Shown here piece after piece: positions 16,673 to 24,561 of a stretch of DNA of 64,000 bases. The translations under genes were made by a program, and so were the position numbers. Positions within the stretch are counted from its first letter, which is position 1, and each line of letters begins with the position of its first letter. The stretch spans positions 536,119 to 600,118 of the forward strand of contig CAVOZW010000027.1 of assembly GCA_963701385.1 (NCBI GenBank). The letters are read 5' to 3'. Source of the stretch: B30-G6 sp963701385. GTDB taxonomy: Bacteria; Desulfobacterota; Desulfobacteria; Desulfobacterales; B30-G6. Under the pieces are notes generated by a model, which searched no databases, had not been told where the DNA came from, and worked only from the letters and a program-made list of their open reading frames with translations.

Positions 16673-16738
16673 AACGTACCCAATCGACCTTTTTATGTCA
16701 ATATTTTTATTGACATATTCGGCGGATTACAATACTTT
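16673..16738. promoter_or_regulatory. Divergent promoter region with perfect 20-bp palindrome (SDH copy 1 / Lrp copy 1)
   Basis: TGTCAATATTTTTATTGACA (16696-16715) is a perfect palindrome. Its right arm supplies TTGACA for a plus-strand promoter with TACTTT 17 bases on (16733-16738). Its left arm supplies TTGACA for a minus-strand promoter with a weaker TACGTT (16673-16678), also 17 bases away. A protein on the palindrome would block both. A near-identical palindrome lies in front of Lrp copy 3. Confidence 0.6.
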
Positions 16739-16799
16739 ATTTAAAAAAAAAAGCGTAATCCGCTTTTTTGTCCCATTTTGACCCCGAAAAGAATTGAAA

Positions 16800-17282
16800 A
16801 TGAAAAAAATGAAGCTTGCCAAGACCGGACCTCTGGATCATATCGATCGAGGGATGATTCGACTCCTGCAAAAAGACGGAAGAATGCCGATCGTGGCCTT
16901 GGCAAAAGCGCTGGAAATTTCAGAAACCACGGCCAGAACCCGGCTGAAACGCTTGATTAAGGGCGATATCATCAATGTGGTCGCCGTGAGCAATCCGATC
17001 AAGTTGGGTTTTGAAATTACCGGCAATCTAAAACTAAATATCGATCTCAAGAAGAAAGACACCATATTGGGGAAGCTGAAAGCGATTGATCAGTTGAATT
17101 ATGTCGCCCTGACAACCGGTGGAATGGACATCGATGTGGAGTTTATCGCCCGTTCCCTGGAAGAATTCAAATCTCTGATCTTCGAAAACATTTATCGGAT
17201 AGATGGCGTGAATTCATCTCAGACCTCCCTGATTGTCGAAATTGTTAAAGACACCTGGGATTTTGGGACCGGGTGGGATTGA
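16800..17282 (+). CDS. Lrp/AsnC-family transcriptional regulator (copy 1)
   Basis: This 160-residue regulator has an N-terminal helix-turn-helix (DRGMIRLLQKDGRMPIVALA, then ISETTARTRLKRLI) and a C-terminal RAM/AsnC ligand-binding domain (KLNIDLKKKDTILGKLKAID; NYVALTTGGMDIDVEFIARS). Such proteins sense amino acids or related amines. ATG 16800 is used; ATG 16809 and TTG 16794 are alternatives, none with a strong ribosome site. The FAD oxidoreductase gene starts 15 bp downstream, so the two form an operon. Its closest relative in the window by eye is Lrp copy 3 (36659), which shares the KLKIDLKKTD-type segment and the DYGTxWD-type ending. It is divergent from SDH copy 1. Confidence 0.9.
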   Translation: MKKMKLAKTGPLDHIDRGMIRLLQKDGRMPIVALAKALEISETTARTRLKRLIKGDIINVVAVSNPIKLGFEITGNLKLNIDLKKKDTILGKLKAIDQLNYVALTTGGMDIDVEFIARSLEEFKSLIFENIYRIDGVNSSQTSLIVEIVKDTWDFGTGWD

Positions 17283-17297
17283 TGAGGAAAGGCCAAA

Positions 17298-18887
17298 ATG
17301 AACAAATGTTTTGATGCCATCATCGTCGGTGGCGGACACAATGGGTTGACCGCCGCAGGTTATCTGGGCAAAGCCGGTTTGAAAACGCTTGTACTGGAAC
17401 GCCGGCCCATTTTGGGCGGAGCTGTCGTGACCGAAGAGATCTGCCCGGGCTACCGGATATCCTCGGTTTCCTATGTTGTCAGCCTTCTGAGACCGGAAAT
17501 TATCCGCGATCTTGAGCTTTCCGAACATGGATTCGAGATGATCCGTATGTCCGGGAGTCTGGCCATCTGTGATGATAACTACCTGTTTCTAAACGGCGAT
17601 GAAAGACATGACCGCCAAGAGGTCGGCCGTTTTTCCAGCCTCGATTACGATGTTATGCGTCGTTTCGATGCTATGGTGCAAACCATCGGTGAGGTGGTAC
17701 GCAAGCAGATGTTAAAAGAGCCCCCCAAACTGGATGCGGGGTTTCAAGATTTGTTGGGATTTTTTCAAATGGGCTTGGATGTTCGCAGGCTCACACCCGA
17801 TATGCGCTACCGTCTATTTAAAATGCTGACCGGCAGTGCCCATGATTTTATCGAACGCTGGTTTGACAGCAACATGGTCAAAGCCATGTACGCGTCGGCC
17901 TGTTTTTCAGGAAATTTTTCTAGCCTGCACCAACCCGGATCAGCTATTCCTTTTTTCCATTCCGCCATCGGTGAAATCGAAGGGCAAAAGGGTGCCTGGC
18001 GACTTGTCAAAGGCGGCATGGGAGCATTGACCCAGGCCATGGCCGATTTTGCCAGGTCCAAGGGCGTCGAGATTCTGGAAGACGCCGCCGTGAAAAAAAT
18101 ATTGGTCGAAAAGGGACGCAGCGTCGGTGTACAGCTTGAAAACGGTGACGTATTCAAAAGCCGTTGTGTATTGGCAAACACAGATCCCAAGCGCACCTTT
18201 TTAAAGCTTATCGATTCAGAGCATCTCGACCCTGAATTTATTGCTGATATACGTCAGATCCGAATGGGACACGGCTCGTTGCGTCTCAACCTGGCGCTCA
18301 ATGGCCTTCCGGAAATCAAGTTCTTTCAGCCCGCTGGGGAGGGAGACTGGCACCGCTCGGACATGATGATCTTTCCCGATATCGACGGTATGGAAGCCAA
18401 CTACTTTTCTGCAGCCACAGGTCAATTGCCGGACGAACCACGCTTGGAGATAACCATACCTTCCACGCTCGATGACAGCCTGGCTCCGCCGGGCCAACAT
18501 GTCATGAGCGTGCTGGCCAAATACTATCCTTTTCAACTGGCCGATCACTCAAGTTGGGGTGACATCAAAAACGATGCTGCCGATCACGTTATTGCATACA
18601 TGACCCGCGTCATGCCTAACCTGCCGAAACTAATCGTTGGTCGTCACGTGCTGAGTCCCATGGATTTGGAAACAATCTACGGGCTTACCCAAGCAGATAT
18701 TTTCCACGGCCGCCACGATCTGGATCAGATCTTTTCCCTGCGCCCGCACCCAAAAGCCGCCCAGTATCGAACCCCGGTGCCAGGTCTTTATCTGTGTGGT
18801 TCCGGCGCCCACCCAGGCGGTGGCGTGTCCGGTGCACCTGGTTACAATGCTGCGCGCCGGGTGATTACCGATCTCAAACACAGCTAA
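17298..18887 (+). CDS. FAD-dependent oxidoreductase, PYROXD2/phytoene-dehydrogenase-like
   Basis: This 529-residue flavoprotein belongs to the COG1233-type group. The dinucleotide-binding motif IVGGGHNGLTAAGYLGKAGL starts at residue 9, with the following VLERRPILGG. The C-terminal FAD motif is GLYLCGSGAHPGGGVSGAPG near residue 495. The order and length fit PYROXD2-like amine or carotenoid oxidoreductases. No isoprenoid or carotenoid gene is nearby; the neighbours are an Lrp regulator (15 bp upstream) and an aminotransferase (87 bp downstream), so oxidation of an amine or amino-acid derivative is more likely. AGGAAAGG precedes the ATG. The substrate is unknown. Confidence 0.84.
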   Translation: MNKCFDAIIVGGGHNGLTAAGYLGKAGLKTLVLERRPILGGAVVTEEICPGYRISSVSYVVSLLRPEIIRDLELSEHGFEMIRMSGSLAICDDNYLFLNGDERHDRQEVGRFSSLDYDVMRRFDAMVQTIGEVVRKQMLKEPPKLDAGFQDLLGFFQMGLDVRRLTPDMRYRLFKMLTGSAHDFIERWFDSNMVKAMYASACFSGNFSSLHQPGSAIPFFHSAIGEIEGQKGAWRLVKGGMGALTQAMADFARSKGVEILEDAAVKKILVEKGRSVGVQLENGDVFKSRCVLANTDPKRTFLKLIDSEHLDPEFIADIRQIRMGHGSLRLNLALNGLPEIKFFQPAGEGDWHRSDMMIFPDIDGMEANYFSAATGQLPDEPRLEITIPSTLDDSLAPPGQHVMSVLAKYYPFQLADHSSWGDIKNDAADHVIAYMTRVMPNLPKLIVGRHVLSPMDLETIYGLTQADIFHGRHDLDQIFSLRPHPKAAQYRTPVPGLYLCGSGAHPGGGVSGAPGYNAARRVITDLKHS

Positions 18888-18956
18888 GCTGAGTATTTCA
18901 TGAATCGTTTCGAGAATTATAATTGTAATAAAGCATGTGAATTAGGAACACCCGAT

Positions 18957-18970
18957 AAGGAGACGTCTCC
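18957..18970 (+). promoter_or_regulatory. Ribosome site inside a small inverted repeat
   Basis: The Shine-Dalgarno AAGGAG of the aminotransferase at 18974 is part of GGAGACGTCTCC, a perfect palindrome able to form a 4-bp stem with an ACGT loop. The ATG follows 3 bases later. The stem is short, so an effect on translation is only possible. Confidence 0.35.
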
Positions 18971-18973
18971 AAC

Positions 18974-20332
18974 ATGATGAACAGAAAAAAAATTAAAGAA
19001 CTACTGAGCAACGAGGAAGCACGTTTTGAGGCGGCGCACCCAATATCCAAATCGCTTTACCAAAAGGCTAAAAAAAGTCTCTACAACGGGGTGCCCATGA
19101 ACTGGATGGTGCGTTGGGCCAGTCCATTCCCGATTTTTGTAGAAAAAGCCAGTGGCGCTTTTTTTAACTGTGTGGATGGAAAGGACTATCTGGATTTCTG
19201 TCTGGGAGATACCGGCGCCATGACGGGGCATGCGCCCCCGGTGGCAGTGGAGGCGATTTGTGAGCGTGTAAAAAATGGTACGACCTTCATGCTGCCCACC
19301 GAAGATGCCATTGTCGTAGGGGAGGAATTGAGACGAAGATTTGGGCTCCCTTATTGGCAGGTAGCACTGACGGCCACGGATGCCAACCGGTTTGCCATAC
19401 GCCTTGCCCGCCAGATGACCGGCAGGAAAAAAATTCTGGTGTTCAATTGGTGCTATCATGGAACCGTCGATGAAAGCTTCATTACCATCAATGACGGCCA
19501 GCCGGGCCTACGCCCCGGCAGCATAGGAGCGCCTGTAGATCCCAACCTAACCACAAGGGTTGTCGAGTTCAATGATATCGAGGCACTCGAAATCGCTTTA
19601 TCACACCGCGATGTGGCCTGCGTGCTGGCGGAGCCGGTAATGACCAATATCGGCATTGTCCACCCGGCGCCTGGATTCCATGATGCCATGCGGTCTCTGA
19701 CAAAAACATACCAAACATTATTGATAATCGATGAAACCCACACGATCTGTACCGGTACCGGCGGTTACACCCGGGCTTACGGTCTTGAGCCGGATATGAT
19801 CACATTCGGCAAACCCGTGGGCAGCGGCATCCCGGGTGCAGTATACGGGTTTAACCAGGCCGTTGCGGATATGTGTACCGAAAAACTTGATCCGGATACC
19901 AGCGATGTGGGTGGCATCGGTGGGACCCTGGCCGGCAATGCGCTCTCGCTGGCTGCCATGAAGGTGACACTTGAGAAAGTCCTGACCGAAGATGTCTACC
20001 GGCATACCATCAACATGGCTTCCCGTTTCAGGAAAGGTGTCCAGCAGGCGCTGAGTGATTTTAACCTGCCCTGGTCGGTTCAACAGCTGGGCTGCCGGAC
20101 GGAATACTGGTTCTGTACGCAACCACCTCGCAACGGCGGTGAGGCGGCGGCGGCAGTCGATGAGCTCCTGGATCGCTACATGCATCTGGCTACGCTGAAC
20201 AGGGGCATATTAATGACACCCTTCCATAACATGGCCCTAATTGCGCCAACGGTAAGCAAAGCAGATATTGACCGTCATACGGACATCTTTCGGGAGATCG
20301 TTGCACCATTGGTAAAAGAGGAAGGACAGTAA
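18974..20332 (+). CDS. Class III PLP aminotransferase, HemL-like subgroup
   Basis: This is a 452-residue fold-type I PLP enzyme. FCLGDTGAMTGHAPP, FNWCYHGTVDES, and LIIDETHTICTGTGGYTRAYG (PLP Asp) are visible. DMITFGKPVGSGIPGAVYG carries the Schiff-base Lys near residue 280, followed by GGTLAGNALSLAAMK. The pattern resembles glutamate-1-semialdehyde aminomutase and beta-amino-acid or amine aminotransferases more than RocD or PatA. It is not a second hemL by context: it follows the Lrp-FAD oxidoreductase pair on the plus strand and converges with potA. It probably transaminates an intermediate of the same amine pathway. The substrate is unknown. Confidence 0.8.
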   Translation: MMNRKKIKELLSNEEARFEAAHPISKSLYQKAKKSLYNGVPMNWMVRWASPFPIFVEKASGAFFNCVDGKDYLDFCLGDTGAMTGHAPPVAVEAICERVKNGTTFMLPTEDAIVVGEELRRRFGLPYWQVALTATDANRFAIRLARQMTGRKKILVFNWCYHGTVDESFITINDGQPGLRPGSIGAPVDPNLTTRVVEFNDIEALEIALSHRDVACVLAEPVMTNIGIVHPAPGFHDAMRSLTKTYQTLLIIDETHTICTGTGGYTRAYGLEPDMITFGKPVGSGIPGAVYGFNQAVADMCTEKLDPDTSDVGGIGGTLAGNALSLAAMKVTLEKVLTEDVYRHTINMASRFRKGVQQALSDFNLPWSVQQLGCRTEYWFCTQPPRNGGEAAAAVDELLDRYMHLATLNRGILMTPFHNMALIAPTVSKADIDRHTDIFREIVAPLVKEEGQ

Positions 20333-20379
20333 ATACCTGGATCTTGCACGCGTCGAAGGCTTTCTTCGGCAGGGATTAT

Positions 20380-21471
20380 TTAGGATGTAAGAACAAGGGT
20401 ATCGGCTGCCTGCCAGGAAACCCAGATTTGGCTGCCAATCAGTATCGAGGTGGCCGTGCCGCTCTCCCGGTTTCTGATTTCAGCCATCAACTGGTTGCCT
20501 GCGGCATTTATCAGAAACACTTGACTGGTGCTGCCGTAGTAAACCACATTGTCCACGCGGCTCAGAAATTTGACCCGACCATCGTCCGGTTCCTGGGTGC
20601 TCAATTCCAGTTTTTCAGGCCGAATGGCCAGCGTGACCTCGCCTGCAGCATGACCATCGTACGGTATCAAGGTCTTACCGATGCCCTCGATGTCAAACAC
20701 CAGTTTTTTGTTTTCGACACCGATAATATCGGCTTTCAACTGATTGATCTTACCAATAAAATCAGCGCAGAATTGGCTGTTCGGGTTCTCGTAAAGTGTC
20801 AGCGGATCTGCAATCTGTCTAACCTGCCCGTCTTTCATCACCGCAATGCGGTCGGCCACCGAAAGCGCTTCCGATTGAGAGTGGGTTACGATGATAAATG
20901 TAATGCCTACCGTTTTCTGTAGATTCACGAGTTCTATCTGCATGGCTTCCCGCAATTTGGCGTCCAGAGCTGACAAGGGCTCGTCCAGCAGCAGCACTTT
21001 GGGTTTTTTCACCAAAGCCCTGGCCAGAGAGACCCGCTGCTGCTGGCCGCCTGACAGTTGATGCGGCATGCGGTGTTCGAACCCGCCCAGCTTGACAAGT
21101 TCCAGCGCTTCCGGAACTCGTTTTTTGATTTCGTCGGCAGAGACACCGGTGACTTTTAATCCATAGGCCACGTTTTTCGTCACGTTCATGTGAGGAAAAA
21201 CAGCATAGGATTGAAACACCATATTGACCGGCCGATGATTCGGGTCGACTCCTTCCATATCCTGTCCGTCCACCACGATCCGGCCGATCGTGGGATTCTC
21301 AAAACCGGCAATCATCCGCAGCAGGGTGGTTTTTCCGCATCCAGAAGGACCCAGCAACGCAAAAAACTCTCCCTCGGTGATATCGAGGCTGACACGATCG
21401 ACGGCAGTCACCGTCCGGTTGAATATCTTTGTGACGTCCTGTATGCGGATTATCGGTTGTCGATCATTCAT
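20380..21471 (-). CDS. potA: Spermidine/putrescine-type ABC transporter ATP-binding protein
   Basis: This ATPase subunit energises import through PotB/PotC. The 363 residues have Walker A GPSGCGKTTLLRM (near 40), the signature LSGGQQQRVSLARAL, Walker B VLLLDEPLSALD, and the switch His in IVTHSQSEAL. A C-terminal TOBE domain follows (about 280-360; LAIRPEKLEL). It is last of the potDBCA run and overlaps potC by 4 bp. Transporters of this group import polyamines, but close relatives carry other cations. Three methyltransferase genes directly upstream make a methylated amine or betaine a possible cargo. Confidence 0.93.
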   Translation of the reverse strand: MNDRQPIIRIQDVTKIFNRTVTAVDRVSLDITEGEFFALLGPSGCGKTTLLRMIAGFENPTIGRIVVDGQDMEGVDPNHRPVNMVFQSYAVFPHMNVTKNVAYGLKVTGVSADEIKKRVPEALELVKLGGFEHRMPHQLSGGQQQRVSLARALVKKPKVLLLDEPLSALDAKLREAMQIELVNLQKTVGITFIIVTHSQSEALSVADRIAVMKDGQVRQIADPLTLYENPNSQFCADFIGKINQLKADIIGVENKKLVFDIEGIGKTLIPYDGHAAGEVTLAIRPEKLELSTQEPDDGRVKFLSRVDNVVYYGSTSQVFLINAAGNQLMAEIRNRESGTATSILIGSQIWVSWQAADTLVLTS

Positions 21472-22343
21472 AGGGGCAACCCTTTGTTTTTCCCACCACG
21501 GCTCTGGATAATCATCGTCACAACCGTCAGTGCGAGGGTTATGGCGATTAGGACCGTGGATGCGGCATTGACTTCCGGCGTGACACTGAAACGCACCATG
21601 GAAAATATTTTAATGGGTAAGGTCGTCGACCCCGGACCGGATGTAAAAAAGGTGATCACGAAGTCGTCGAGGGAAAGGGTGAGCGCCAGGAGCGCTCCGG
21701 CAACGATACCGGGAATCATATACGGCAAGGTGACATCCTTGAAGGTTTCCCATTGGTTTGCCCCCAGATCCCGGGCCGCCTCTTCCAGAGCATGGTCAAA
21801 ACCCACCATACGCGCCCGCACAACCACGGCCACAAATGGAAGACTGAAAGCAATGTGACTCACCGTGATGGTGAAAAGCCCTAAAGGAATGTTCAGTCGG
21901 GAAAAAAATGCCAGCATGGCCACACCCATGCAGATTTCAGGAATAATGATCGGCAGATGAATCCAGCCGTCAAAAGCATTCTTGGCCGGAAATCGAAACC
22001 GGTAGAGCGCCAGACCCAGCATGGCACCCAGTATGGTGGAGACTGCGGTTGAAATGCCTGCCACGATGAGGCTGTTGACAAATGCATCGAAAAGGGATTC
22101 GTTGTGAAACGCTTTGACGTAGTACTTGAAGGTGAAGCCCCTCCAGGTAATATTTCGACGGCTGTTGTTGAAGCTGAAAGCGATCAGGGAGACGATCGGG
22201 AAATACAAAAAAATGAAATTCAGCAGCATCACCACCTGAAACCATTTTTTGCGAGTGTACTCCAGCGGCGTGGGACGTGCTCTTTTCAGAAGCGCTTTGG
22301 GATTATGGCTTCGGTTTTGCTTGTGAGGTGACATTTCCGACAT
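21468..22343 (-). CDS. potC: Spermidine/putrescine-type ABC transporter permease PotC
   Basis: This inner-membrane permease has 291 residues. An N-terminal basic stretch precedes the first of six predicted membrane segments (FQVVMLLNFIFLYFPIVSLI). The cytoplasmic EAA loop that contacts PotA reads EEAARDLGANQWETFKDVTL near residue 190. It lies between potB (1-bp gap) and potA (4-bp overlap). Partner permease is PotB. The N-terminus is longer than usual, about 30 residues before the first membrane segment, so the start could be internal. Confidence 0.92.
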   Translation of the reverse strand: MSEMSPHKQNRSHNPKALLKRARPTPLEYTRKKWFQVVMLLNFIFLYFPIVSLIAFSFNNSRRNITWRGFTFKYYVKAFHNESLFDAFVNSLIVAGISTAVSTILGAMLGLALYRFRFPAKNAFDGWIHLPIIIPEICMGVAMLAFFSRLNIPLGLFTITVSHIAFSLPFVAVVVRARMVGFDHALEEAARDLGANQWETFKDVTLPYMIPGIVAGALLALTLSLDDFVITFFTSGPGSTTLPIKIFSMVRFSVTPEVNAASTVLIAITLALTVVTMIIQSRGGKNKGLPL

Positions 22344-22344
22344 T

Positions 22345-23253
22345 TTAGTAGCTGACTCCTTGTGATCGTGATGCCACGACAGCCCTTATCCAGAGTATGA
22401 TAAATGTAATGTAAAGGAGCAGAAACGATAGCGCCGATCCAAAAGGCCAGTCTCTGGCGGGTCCGAATTCCTGCGCGATGAGATTGCCGATCATCATGCT
22501 GTTGGTACCACCTAATAATACGGGTGTCAGGTAGGTCCCGAGTGACAGAATAAACACCAGCATCAGACCCGACAAAATACCCGGAAATGCGAGTGGAACG
22601 GTTATGAAGGCCATGGTTTTCCATTGGCCGGCCCCCAGATCCAGGCTGGCTTCCATAAGGGATCGATCCAGTTTTTCCAGCGTTGCATAAATGGGCAGGA
22701 CTATAAATGGCAGGGCCACGTACACCAGACCGATGATGACCGCCGAGTGATTGTACAACAGCGCCAGTGGCTGAAAGGTCCCCATTATGTCCGGCAGCCA
22801 GAAGAAGCTGAACACGGCATCCAACTTCGCGTGAATCCACTCCAATCCGAAATTTAAAAATCCCCGTGTCCTGAGGACTGCTATCCAAGCATATGTGCGA
22901 ATAAGCAGGTTGGTCCAGAACGGTAATATGACCAGCATTAGGAACAAATTTTTATAACGTGAAGGGGCGAAAGCAATCCCAAGGGCCATCGGAAATCCCA
23001 TTATGAAACAAAGCAATGTCGACACCGCTGCTGTCCAGACCGACTTCCACAGGATGCCCAGATGTATCAGCTCAAGCGCCCGAGCGTAATTATCAAACGT
23101 GAGGGCCAGCAGGGTCTGCCCCTGTGGCCCACGCTCACCAAAGCTGTACACCCACACGATAACCAACGGCAGGGTAAAAAAGATCAGAATCCACGCAGAT
23201 GCCGGGATCAGAAGGACGGCCGCTACGAGTTTATTGTCACGCCAATTTTCCAC
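22345..23253 (-). CDS. potB: Spermidine/putrescine-type ABC transporter permease PotB
   Basis: This 302-residue inner-membrane permease starts with a membrane segment (LVAAVLLIPASAWILIFFTL) and contains five further hydrophobic stretches. The EAA loop is MEASLDLGAGQWKTMAFITV near residue 205. The LGTYLTPVLLGG segment is typical of PotB. It is followed 1 bp later by potC and preceded 23 bp upstream by the binding-protein gene, so all four transporter genes are one unit. Confidence 0.92.
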   Translation of the reverse strand: MENWRDNKLVAAVLLIPASAWILIFFTLPLVIVWVYSFGERGPQGQTLLALTFDNYARALELIHLGILWKSVWTAAVSTLLCFIMGFPMALGIAFAPSRYKNLFLMLVILPFWTNLLIRTYAWIAVLRTRGFLNFGLEWIHAKLDAVFSFFWLPDIMGTFQPLALLYNHSAVIIGLVYVALPFIVLPIYATLEKLDRSLMEASLDLGAGQWKTMAFITVPLAFPGILSGLMLVFILSLGTYLTPVLLGGTNSMMIGNLIAQEFGPARDWPFGSALSFLLLYITFIILWIRAVVASRSQGVSY

Positions 23254-23276
23254 TTTTTCATATCAACATAAACGGG

Positions 23277-24358
23277 TTAAGCTGCCTGAATCGCAACCCA
23301 GGCCTCATCAAACAATCTGGCCTTGTCGCCCACATCGATGATCACCTCAGACTTTGCAATGGCCTCAGCTGGCGGATAGATCGCCGGATTATTTAAGTCC
23401 TTGGGCAGAATATACTTTCGGGCGGCGGCATTGGGACTGGCGAAACGAATGAAATTTGCAATGTCGGCGCCGACCTTGGCGTCTAGAATATAGTTGATAA
23501 AGGCATGCGCATTTTCTGGATGAGGCCCACCGACCGGAATGGACATGTTATCCATCCAGACGACGCCGCCCTCTTTGGGAACCACGTAGCCGATGTCGTC
23601 GTCCTCTTCCATCACCTGCACAATATCTCCGTTCCATTCCATTACCACATCACACTCGCCAGACAGCAGAAGATCCTGGCCGTTGTCCTCGGCAAAGGAT
23701 TTGACATTGGGTTTCTGCCTTATCAAAAGATCACGGGCAGCGGCGATCTCCTTGGGATTGGTTGAATTCAGTTTGTAACCCAAATATTTCATGGCAATAC
23801 CGAGACATGAACGCTGATCGGCCAAGAGAGCGATTCTGCCCTTGAATTCATCACTTTCCAAAACCGTTTTCCAGCTTGTGGGAGGTGTTTTAACTTTTGA
23901 TTTGCGGTAGCCGATGCCAATGGTACCCCACATATAGGGTATGGCGTATTTCATGCCCGGGCTGTAGGCTGGATCGGAAAAATTGGGATCCGGGTCTATG
24001 TTCTTGATATTGGGTATCTTGCTGTGATCCAGTGGTACCAGCATGTTCAAAGCAATCATCGTTTCGACCATGTAATCACTGGGGAAAATCAGATCAAAGC
24101 CGGGATTGCCTTCCTTGAGCTTGGCGAACATCTCCTCGTTGTTGGCAAAGAGATCATATTGAACCTTGATGCCTGTTTCCTTGCTGAAGTTGGCAATGGT
24201 GTTTTCACCGATATAGGTGTCCCAGTTGTAAACGTTCAAACGCTTCTCTTCGGCACCCCAAACGATACCTGGTGCGAATGTCATGCCTACGCCCAGCACC
24301 GTTGCGCCTTTAATAAATGATCTTCTTGTGAGTCGGTGCTTCCCATCAGCTTTTTCAT
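23277..24358 (-). CDS. potD: PotD-like periplasmic binding protein, 5' end frameshifted
   Basis: This is the periplasmic substrate-binding protein of the PotABCD transporter. The mature part begins AEEKRLNVYNWDTYIGENTI, the standard PotD/PotF opening, and runs to the family's usual length (340 residues from a GTG at 24299). Just upstream in the same frame is a twin-arginine export motif (TRRSFIKG) and a hydrophobic stretch ending VWGA, but no start codon. The only ATG with a strong ribosome site (AAAGGAGG before 24358) is in another frame and stops after 23 codons. One missing base near 24338-24346 would join them. Either the sequence has an error or the exported form is lost. TAGACTTTAGTCTA (24437-24450) upstream may be regulatory. 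Confidence 0.88.
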
Positions 24359-24436
24359 ATCCCCCTCCTTTATTTCATGTTCCGGTTTTTACTCCTAAAA
24401 TTACCCCTTTGGTCTGTTTGTCTTGAAAAAATACCG

Positions 24437-24507
24437 TAGACTTTAGTCTATCTCAGAATTCTTAAAAAAAACAACTAAATTTAATTTTGTCAATATTTAA
24501 TTTGTTT
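24437..24507. promoter_or_regulatory. Possible control region of the pot genes
   Basis: The 203-bp gap between the mttB-like gene and potD holds TAGACTTTAGTCTA, a perfect inverted repeat (24437-24450). It also holds TGTCAATATTT (24488-24498), which matches the left half of the palindromes seen at 16696 and 37226. On the minus strand the latter supplies TTGACA, but no good -10 follows at 16-18 bases. A role in control of potD is suggested by position only. Confidence 0.35.
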
Positions 24508-24561
24508 ACAACAGGTTAGACGCTATTTTGGCGTGTTACGGGGTACGCATGACATTGTACC

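Noticed and set aside
16722..16769. GCGGATTAC / GTAATCCGC inverted repeat followed by six T, resembling an intrinsic terminator
   Set aside because: Its first arm lies in the spacer of the plus-strand promoter, upstream of the predicted transcript start, and no plus-strand gene reads into it. It is more likely part of the control region, or chance.
18974..20332. Calling the aminotransferase at 18974 hemL
   Set aside because: The subgroup resemblance exists, but no haem gene is near, and the neighbours are an Lrp regulator, an amine-type FAD oxidoreductase and a transporter.
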